Source: JAVKSL01 sp050744225 (GTDB lineage Bacteria > Actinomycetota > Acidimicrobiia > Acidimicrobiales > JAJPHD01). From it: a DNA stretch of 64,000 nt. Below, piece by piece: positions 59,032 through 64,000 of this stretch. The position numbers and the translations under genes are program-made. A model generated the notes under the pieces. The model had not been told where the DNA came from, searched no databases, and worked only from the letters and a program-made list of their open reading frames with translations. Numbering within the stretch: the first letter of the stretch is position 1; each line of letters opens with the position of its first letter. The stretch is taken from contig JBOGGT010000134.1 in NCBI GenBank assembly GCA_050744225.1, forward strand, positions 1 through 64,000, in the 5' to 3' direction.

Positions 59032-59541
59032 ATGGCAGCGCAGTGCAGTGCGTGTGATGCAACGATAGAGCCGAGCACCAGATTTTGTCCTGAGTGCGGC
59101 CAACCCAACTCGACCGTCAACTACCCGGCGATTGGATCGGCTGCGGGATCAGGAGCGGGGGGCGGGTCCTGGAGGGCGGGTGGGCCAGAGATGCCCCAGG
59201 CGGGCGCGCCGGTCTCGGGGAGGTTCTGTCCCAGCTGCGGCCGGGGGGTGGTTGCTGCCGCAGCAGTGTGCCCTGGCTGTGGCACCGCTCTGGGCTCTCC
59301 TCGGAACAAGGGGATTGCGATCCTCCTTGCCGTCTTCCTCAGCTTTTGGAGCTGGCTGTACACCTACGAGAAAAACAAGGTCAAGTTCTGGTGGGGGCTG
59401 GCCCTCACCATCTTGGGGGGCATCCTCACGATCGTCCTGGTTGGGTTTTTCGTACTGTTCGGGGTATGGCTATGGGCTGTCGTGGACAACGCCACCAAGC
59501 CGGAGCGATACTTCAGCACCTACCCCAACACGGCCGTGTGA
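59032..59541 (+). CDS. Double zinc-ribbon membrane protein
   Basis: 169 residues. Two zinc ribbons, CSACDATIEPSTRFCPECGQ near the N-terminus and CPSCGRGVVAAAAVCPGCGT near residue 67, joined by a Gly-rich linker, then two hydrophobic helices (GIAILLAVFLSFWSWLYTY, then LALTILGGILTIVLVGFFVL with FGVWLWAVVD). This resembles small zinc-ribbon/TM2-type proteins common in Gram-positive bacteria. ATG at 59032. No role can be assigned; a sensor or membrane scaffold is possible. It is convergent with tsaD. Confidence 0.8.
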   Translation: MAAQCSACDATIEPSTRFCPECGQPNSTVNYPAIGSAAGSGAGGGSWRAGGPEMPQAGAPVSGRFCPSCGRGVVAAAAVCPGCGTALGSPRNKGIAILLAVFLSFWSWLYTYEKNKVKFWWGLALTILGGILTIVLVGFFVLFGVWLWAVVDNATKPERYFSTYPNTAV

Positions 59542-59573
59542 CCCTATGAAGGGGGGCATTCGCCCGACCGGGC

Positions 59574-60797
59574 TCAGTGCTGCAGGTCGAGCTTGAGGCC
59601 GGGGTCGGCTCCCGTGTCGAGCGGGCTGGGGCCGTCCGAGCACAGCCTCCACCAACCGGCGGCCGCCACCATGGCGGCGTTGTCGGTGCACATCGCCCGG
59701 CTGGGCAGGAACGACTGCAGCCCATCGGCCTCGCAAGCCGCCCTGGTTGCCGAGCGCAGCTCTGTGTTGGCTGCCACCCCGCCCGCCAGGCAGATCGCCC
59801 TGGCATTGCGCTCCGCAGCAGCCCGGCGCGCCTTTGTGACCAGCACCTCGACAACCGCCCGCTGGAAGCTGGCCGCCAGGTCCGGCGTGGACGCCTCGGG
59901 GTGCGCCCTCACGTAGTGGATCACCGAGGTCTTGAGCCCGCTGAACGAGAAATCCCACCCACCATCCATCATCGCGCGCGGGAAGCGGATCGCGGTTGGG
60001 TCGCCTTCGGTCGCCAGACGGTCAATGGCCGGGCCACCGGGGTACTCCAGGCCCAAGAACCTCGCCACCTTGTCAAAAGCCTCGCCCGCCGCATCGTCGA
60101 GCGTCTGGCCCAGCAGGCGGTAGCGGCCCCGTCCCTCCATCTCGATGAGCATGGTGTGGCCTCCCGAAACCAGGACCACAATCGCCGGGTACTCCACTGT
60201 CGGGTCTTCCAGGGACGCCGCGTACAGGTGGGCCTCCAGGTGGTTCACCCCCACGAAGGGCACGCCCCACACCAGGGCCATCGCCTTGGCCGCACTCACC
60301 CCGACCAGAAGGGAGCCGATCAGCCCAGGCCCGACGGTGGCAGCCACCGCTGCAAGGGCGGCCGGACACGACCCGGCGGACTCCTCGGCGCGGGGGGCGT
60401 CAGAGCTGGGGTTCGGGGAGCTGGGGTTCGGGGAGCTGGGGTTCGGGAGGCTGGGACTCGGGGGGCGGGGGTTCGGGGGGCGGGGGTCCGGGGGGCGGGG
60501 GTTCGGGGGGCGGGGGTCGAGGCCGGCCTCCAACAGGGCCTTGGCCACCACCGGGGTCAAAAGCTCAACGTGCGCCCGCCCCGCCAACTCGGGCACCACC
60601 CCCCCGAAGCGCGCGTGCAAGTCGATCTGGCTGGAAACGACGGACGAGAGCACATCCCGACCCGCCACCACCACTGCCGCCGCCGTCTCGTCGCAGGAGG
60701 TCTCGATGCCCAGCACAGTGGCGGGTCCGCTCAGCACGGTCCGCTCCAGCACGGTCCGCTCCAGCACGGTCCGCTCCAGCCTGGGCTCATCCAGCAT
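59574..60797 (-). CDS. tsaD: tRNA N6-adenosine threonylcarbamoyltransferase TsaD
   Basis: Transfers threonylcarbamoyl to A37 of ANN-decoding tRNAs, with TsaB and TsaE encoded just upstream. VLGIETSCDETAAAVV, SQIDLHARFGGVVPELAGRA with HVELL (metal His), VNHLEAHLYAA (HxxxH), VSGGHTMLIE and AGGVAANTELR are all present. Two repeat-made insertions are unusual: 22 extra N-terminal residues with LERTV copies (60732-60776) and about 40 residues of NPRPP/NPSSP (60403-60522) between residues 93 and 131, in a loop region. 407 residues against the usual 340. Confidence 0.95.
   Translation of the reverse strand: MLDEPRLERTVLERTVLERTVLSGPATVLGIETSCDETAAAVVVAGRDVLSSVVSSQIDLHARFGGVVPELAGRAHVELLTPVVAKALLEAGLDPRPPNPRPPDPRPPNPRPPSPSLPNPSSPNPSSPNPSSDAPRAEESAGSCPAALAAVAATVGPGLIGSLLVGVSAAKAMALVWGVPFVGVNHLEAHLYAASLEDPTVEYPAIVVLVSGGHTMLIEMEGRGRYRLLGQTLDDAAGEAFDKVARFLGLEYPGGPAIDRLATEGDPTAIRFPRAMMDGGWDFSFSGLKTSVIHYVRAHPEASTPDLAASFQRAVVEVLVTKARRAAAERNARAICLAGGVAANTELRSATRAACEADGLQSFLPSRAMCTDNAAMVAAAGWWRLCSDGPSPLDTGADPGLKLDLQH
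60403..60522. repeat. 15-bp tandem repeat, 8 copies, in tsaD
   Basis: Unit GAGCTGGGGTTCGGG grading into GGGCGGGGGTTCGGG, eight exactly spaced copies, encoding NPSSP/NPRPP. Confidence 0.97.
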
Positions 60798-60820
60798 GAG
60801 CCGCTCCAGCCTGGGCTCAC
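60732..60820. repeat. 15-bp and 30-bp repeats across the tsaD start and rimI stop
   Basis: CAGCACGGTCCGCTC three times (60732-60776), then CCGCTCCAGCCTGGGCTCA twice at 60771 and 60801. The rimI stop (60817-60819) and tsaD start (60795-60797) lie in this array. Confidence 0.9.
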
Positions 60821-61392
60821 CATTTTGCCGTCTCGACGATCGTCGTGCCCTGGAGGCCCGCCTCGATGTCTGCGAGTCGCTGAGCGTAGGCGGGGGTGTC
60901 GATTGGCGATGCGGTCATGATTAGGGCGTCCTCGTTGGTCTCGGCATAGTAGTTGCGGCGGATACCCACCGGAGCCATGCCGAACTGGACGTACATCGCC
61001 TGCGCGGCCAGGTTCCGGACCCTCACTTCCAGCGTAAGCCCGGTGGCGGTGCGTTCGATGGCCTCGCGAGCCAGGACCAGCAGCAATCGGGTGGCGATCT
61101 TCCGGCGATGCCAGGCAGGGTCGACCGCGATGTTGGTCACATGGGCCTCGTCACCAGTCAGCATCAGTCCCGCGTAGCCGACAACCACACCTCCTACCTT
61201 TGCCACGTAGTAGGCCCGCACGCTACGCAGGGCGATCTCGCTTACGAACAGCGAGAGTGACCAGGGGCGAGGGTAAACCATCGACTCGATTCGCATCACC
61301 GAGCGCAAGTGCCGGCGACGCATCGGGACAAGGTGAACCACCAGGGGATCGGTCGACGAGGCAAGGTCGGATTCGAGGTTGCGCGCCACCAT
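60817..61392 (-). CDS. rimI: RimI-type ribosomal-protein/N-alpha acetyltransferase
   Basis: GNAT-family acetyltransferase, 191 residues. MRRRHLRSVMRIESMVYPRP, VVGYAGLMLTGDEAHVTNIA, VDPAWHRRKIATRLLLVLAR (acetyl-CoA loop, a degenerate R/Q-x-x-G-x-G/A) and LEVRVRNLAAQAMYVQFGMA are RimI features. It lies between tsaB (3-bp gap) and tsaD, its usual place. The loop has RRKIAT instead of RxxGIG, a modest deviation. It may acetylate ribosomal proteins or other N-termini. Confidence 0.92.
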   Translation of the reverse strand: MVARNLESDLASSTDPLVVHLVPMRRRHLRSVMRIESMVYPRPWSLSLFVSEIALRSVRAYYVAKVGGVVVGYAGLMLTGDEAHVTNIAVDPAWHRRKIATRLLLVLAREAIERTATGLTLEVRVRNLAAQAMYVQFGMAPVGIRRNYYAETNEDALIMTASPIDTPAYAQRLADIEAGLQGTTIVETAKW

Positions 61393-61395
61393 CGC

Positions 61396-62112
61396 TCAGC
61401 AGCCTCCTGGGGGGCCATGACCGGCTCGGCGCTCGAAGTTGACCTCGGCATCGGCTTTGCGCAGGTAGAGGACCTCGATATCTGAGACCTGCACGAACTC
61501 CTCCCTCAGCACCTTCGGCCGGGCCAGCTCGACCAGCGCGGCGGCAGAGGGGTGGGCGGCGCCCGCCGAAGCGATCTCGACCCCGCGCTCGGCGCCAAAC
61601 ATCTCGGCGTAGCGCAGCGCCCCGTCCCCCACCGCGAGGCAGGGCTCGGATCGCGCAGCCAGCTCGGCAGCCAGCTCGGAGGGAGGCGATATCCGGTACG
61701 CGCCCAGCCGCTGGAGCCCTCCCGGAACCTGGCGGTAGAACGCCCAGTAGACCTCTCCCTTGCGTGCGTCGATCACCGCGGCGACCAGCCGTTCCGAATA
61801 GCGCACACCAAAGGCGCACAGATCCAGGCTGGAGAGCCCGATCATGGGCACCCGCAGAGCCTGAGCACACGCTTTCGCCGTGGCCACCCCGACTCTCAGC
61901 CCGGTGAACAACCCCGGACCGACGTCGACTGCAACCACGCGCACCTCGCCGAGCGACACCCCTGCGCGATCGCAGACCCACTCGATGGCCGGGGCAACAA
62001 GCTCGGCATGACGCCGTCGAGCGGCGAGGTTGGTCGAAGCCAGCGTGCCCTCGTGGTTGCCAAGCGCCACGCTCACATACGAGGTGGCGGTCTCAATGCC
62101 CAGGACGATCAT
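61396..62112 (-). CDS. tsaB: TsaB, threonylcarbamoyladenosine synthesis partner
   Basis: Scaffold paralogue of TsaD in t6A synthesis. 238 residues starting MIVLGIETATSYVSVALG, with RRRHAELVAPAIEWVCDRAG, VVAVDVGPGLFTGLRVGVAT and AVIDARKGEVYWAFYR. ATG at 62110-62112 overlaps the tsaE stop (ATGA). The order tsaE-tsaB-rimI-tsaD is common in actinobacteria. Confidence 0.96.
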   Translation of the reverse strand: MIVLGIETATSYVSVALGNHEGTLASTNLAARRRHAELVAPAIEWVCDRAGVSLGEVRVVAVDVGPGLFTGLRVGVATAKACAQALRVPMIGLSSLDLCAFGVRYSERLVAAVIDARKGEVYWAFYRQVPGGLQRLGAYRISPPSELAAELAARSEPCLAVGDGALRYAEMFGAERGVEIASAGAAHPSAAALVELARPKVLREEFVQVSDIEVLYLRKADAEVNFERRAGHGPPGGC

Positions 62113-62666
62113 GGTGGAGGCCCAGGGGAGCGCCAGCGGTCGATCGCCAGCTCCAGGTCCATCCACCGTCCCTGCCATCCGTGCCCAAGAGGGCGCAGCT
62201 CGATCTGGCGCTTTCCATCGCCGGATCCACCTCCGGATCCACCTCCGGGGTCGTCGCCGGATTCGTCGGCAGCCCAGACAGGGTCGATGCGCACCTCCAA
62301 GTAATCAGGCGCCAGGGCCGGAGCCGCCATCTCGCCCCACTCCACCAGTGCCACGCATCCGTCGTCCAGCAGTTCAGGGAGGCCGAGATCGACCACCTCA
62401 GCTACCCGGTCGAGGCGGTACATGTCGGCGTGCAACAGGTCGATCCTGCCGGCGTACTGCCTCAATAGGACAAAGGTTGGGCTGGTAATCGGCTCGGCCA
62501 CCCCTAGTCCCCGGCCAAAGCCCTGGGCAAAGGTGGTCTTGCCGGCCCCGAGGTCTCCGATCAACAGGAGGACATCGCCGGGTCGGGCGAGCTCGGCCAG
62601 CGCCGCCGCCATCTGTCTGGTGTCCTCCGCCGACTCGGTGACCAGACGGATCAACTCGTTACCCAC
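62109..62666 (-). CDS. tsaE: TsaE, ATPase of t6A synthesis
   Basis: P-loop ATPase that drives the TsaBDE complex. Walker A LIGDLGAGKTTFAQGFGRGL near residue 37, SPTFVLLRQYAGRIDLLHAD and MYRLDRVAEVVDLGLPELLD, and VALVEWGEMA are family features. Start GTG at 62664-62666. A GGGSGGGSGDG stretch from a 12-bp repeat (about 62216-62250) sits near the C-terminus and is not part of the fold. 185 residues. Confidence 0.95.
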   Translation of the reverse strand: MGNELIRLVTESAEDTRQMAAALAELARPGDVLLLIGDLGAGKTTFAQGFGRGLGVAEPITSPTFVLLRQYAGRIDLLHADMYRLDRVAEVVDLGLPELLDDGCVALVEWGEMAAPALAPDYLEVRIDPVWAADESGDDPGGGSGGGSGDGKRQIELRPLGHGWQGRWMDLELAIDRWRSPGPPP

Positions 62667-62730
62667 TTGGTTTCCGGAGACGCCCTCCTCGTGCTGTCGC
62701 GCGACAGAGCCTGTTTGGCAAGGACCCGAA

Positions 62731-63345
62731 TCACCGTTTATCGCCCGTCGTGTCGCACGTTGTGTCGCCCGTCGAATCGCCAGTCGCGTCGCCAGGCCGG
62801 AGAGCCCGTTTCGCCCGGATCAAGTCCGCCCGCATTGCCGCCAGCACCGAGCCACCCCCGCGGAGAGCCGCCGCCGGGTGATAGGTCGGGACCAGCAATC
62901 CTCCCCGGAAGGGGTAGACCCGGCCCCGGAGCATCCCAATCGGCTCGGTGGTCCCGAGCAGGGCGCGGGTGGCAAAGTTGCCGAGCGTGACCACCACCTT
63001 CGGACGGATCAGCTCCACCTGGGCCTCAAGGTACGGCCGGCAGGCCGCGATCTCGTCGGGCCTGGGGTCGCGGTTCCCCGGCGGGCGGCACTTGACCACG
63101 TTGGCGATGTAGCACTGGCTGCGGTCGAGACCCAGCTCCTCCGCCATGAGACGATCCAGCAGCCTGCCAGACCGGCCAACGAACGGCTCTCCCGCAAGGT
63201 CCTCGTCGTGCCCAGGGCCCTCTCCCACAAACATGAGATCAGCCCTGGCATCACCGACCCCGAAAACGACATTGGTCCTTCCGCGTGCCAGCGAACAGCC
63301 CAAGCATCCCTTGGCCTCGACCTCCAGCTCGGCCAGCGTGGCCAC
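62731..63345 (-). CDS. Family 4 uracil-DNA glycosylase
   Basis: Removes uracil from DNA. 204 residues from the GTG at 63343-63345. KGCLGCSLARGRTNVVFGVG has two of the Fe-S cysteines, FVGEGPGHDEDLAGEPFVGR is the active-site motif, NVVKCRPPGNRDPRPDEIAA with CRPY has the other two cysteines, and VPTYHPAAALR is the C-terminal motif. The open frame upstream runs through a 15-bp repeat and a palindrome, so I exclude it. The C-terminus ends in GDxTGD repeats (a degenerate 12-bp repeat). Downstream of pyrE in a leftward run. Confidence 0.93.
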   Translation of the reverse strand: MATLAELEVEAKGCLGCSLARGRTNVVFGVGDARADLMFVGEGPGHDEDLAGEPFVGRSGRLLDRLMAEELGLDRSQCYIANVVKCRPPGNRDPRPDEIAACRPYLEAQVELIRPKVVVTLGNFATRALLGTTEPIGMLRGRVYPFRGGLLVPTYHPAAALRGGGSVLAAMRADLIRAKRALRPGDATGDSTGDTTCDTTGDKR

Positions 63346-63364
63346 CCCCCAAGCGTAGCCGTCG

Positions 63365-63394
63365 CCCGGACAAGTGTGGCCCGGACAAGTGTGG
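63365..63394. repeat. 15-bp tandem repeat, 2 copies plus a partial
   Basis: Unit CCCGGACAAGTGTGG between the uracil-DNA glycosylase start and the palindrome. Confidence 0.95.
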
Positions 63395-63400
63395 CCCGGA

Positions 63401-63447
63401 CAGCTGTTGCAGTTGTCCACATTTGAGGTGGAAAACTGCAACAGCTG
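63401..63447. repeat. Palindromic element CAGCTGTTGCAGTT, copy 2
   Basis: CAGCTGTTGCAGTTGTCCAC pairs with 63428-63447 (one mismatch, 7-base loop). Nearly identical to 17582-17628. It follows the pyrE stop by 36 bp, where it could act as a terminator. Confidence 0.9.
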
Positions 63448-63483
63448 GCGGCCGGCCCGGGTGAGCGCCAGCCCGCGGACCCC

Positions 63484-64000
63484 TCAGGAACGGCAGAGCC
63501 CCGAGCGGTCGAGGACTGAGCGGTCGAGGACTGAGCGCAGGTCGATGCCCTCCAGGGCCAACGCCGCACGGCCTCCCTGCTCACGGTCGATGGCACAGAC
63601 CGCCAGATCGACCCCGGCCCCCGCTTGGCGCAGCTCGACGCAGCCGCCCACCAGCGCACCCGCGGTGGTCACGACATCTTCCACCGCCACTACCCGCAAG
63701 CCTCGGACTGACCGACCCTCGACGGCCTTGCACGTCCCATAGGACTTGGCCTGCTTGCGGACGAACACCGCCGGCAGCCCGGTGATCTGGGACATCACCG
63801 TGGCGATCGGTATCCCGCCCATCTCCATTCCCGCCAGCAGGTCGCAATCCGGGAGCAGCTCGACCATTGCCGCGGCAACATCGCGAAGCAGCTCTGGCTG
63901 GGTCTCGAAGAGGTACTTGTCGAAGTATTCGGTGCTGGTCTGCCCCGACCGCAGCCGAAACTCCCCAGTCAGGTGGCAGGCGTCGAAGACCCGCTGGGCG
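63484..64000 (-). CDS. pyrE: Orotate phosphoribosyltransferase (5' end beyond window)
   Basis: Forms OMP from orotate and PRPP in pyrimidine synthesis. The visible 172 codons include GEFRLRSGQTSTEYFDKYLF, LAGMEMGGIPIATVMSQITG, FVRKQAKSYGTCKAVEG and the PRPP-binding motif VVAVEDVVTTAGALVGGCVE. The C-terminus carries two SVLDR copies from a 15-bp repeat (63503-63532). The N-terminus lies beyond the right edge. Confidence 0.95.
   Translation of the reverse strand, partial: AQRVFDACHLTGEFRLRSGQTSTEYFDKYLFETQPELLRDVAAAMVELLPDCDLLAGMEMGGIPIATVMSQITGLPAVFVRKQAKSYGTCKAVEGRSVRGLRVVAVEDVVTTAGALVGGCVELRQAGAGVDLAVCAIDREQGGRAALALEGIDLRSVLDRSVLDRSGLCRS
63503..63532. repeat. 15-bp tandem repeat, 2 copies
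   Basis: Unit GAGCGGTCGAGGACT twice plus a partial third, encoding SVLDR at the C-terminus of PyrE. Confidence 0.95.

Overview
The window is GC-rich bacterial DNA with dense, short-spaced genes, frequent GTG and TTG starts, and many 4-bp ATGA or GTGA gene overlaps. The gene content points to an actinomycete, most plausibly of the Acidimicrobiia type. It has a resuscitation-promoting-factor-like muralytic protein, cell-wall-binding repeat 2 (CWB2) surface proteins, a CBS-less GuaB3-type IMP dehydrogenase relative beside guaA, a CIRCE-controlled groES-groEL, and a tsaE-tsaB-rimI-tsaD block. The class assignment is inference; no rRNA or tRNA gene was found.

Layout. 1-2 kb: prmC and prfA (release factor 1 and its methyltransferase), leftward. 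2-5 kb: a debris zone with a frameshifted Fic gene, a secreted PKD protein coupled to a lipoprotein, the N-terminal stump of a geosmin-type terpene synthase, and relic copies of two gene-upstream regions. 5-8.5 kb: a secreted protein, a sensor kinase/response regulator pair, and a small coupled pair ending in a zinc-ribbon protein. 8.4-17.5 kb, leftward: serA, an Rpf-like protein, a DUF4115 protein, an RmlC-type epimerase, a PIG-L deacetylase, a YbhN-like protein, a flavin reductase and a polytopic membrane protein. 17.6-25.6 kb: an alternative-oxidase-like diiron protein, a large CWB2 surface protein, a polytopic membrane protein, an orphan AbrB-type protein and a GT4 glycosyltransferase. 25.6-34.8 kb: ECF sigma with a membrane partner, a GT2 glycosyltransferase, a methyltransferase, hydrolases, and fumC. 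34.9-39.9 kb: two NlpC/P60 cell-wall hydrolases, a quinone-oxidoreductase-type enzyme and a broken lipoprotein gene. 39.9-46.6 kb: yqgE, guaA, guaB3, a Uma2 gene and NDH-2, interleaved with pseudogenes. 46.6-48.4 kb: a cluster of truncated genes. 48.4-54.3 kb: csbD and a four-gene repair operon. 54.4-64 kb: a MOSC protein, a membrane protein, groEL-groES, the tsa block, a family 4 uracil-DNA glycosylase and the 3' part of pyrE.

Three signals stand out. First, 48.7-54.3 kb holds an overlapping operon of a Cas4/RecB-like nuclease, a nuclease-like protein that has lost its catalytic residues but kept its cysteines, an MrfB-type exonuclease and an MrfA-type helicase. This looks like an extended form of the MrfAB repair pair. 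Second, about 25 loci carry short direct tandem repeats, most often of 15 bp. Inside genes they always have a multiple-of-three unit, and they sit even in conserved enzymes (TsaD, NDH-2, PyrE, helicase). Between genes they also have 12-, 17- and 20-bp units. Third, many gene junctions carry long, nearly perfect palindromes without a T tract, and some of these fall into repeated sequence families.

Most names rest on motifs read by eye in the translations. No database search was possible.
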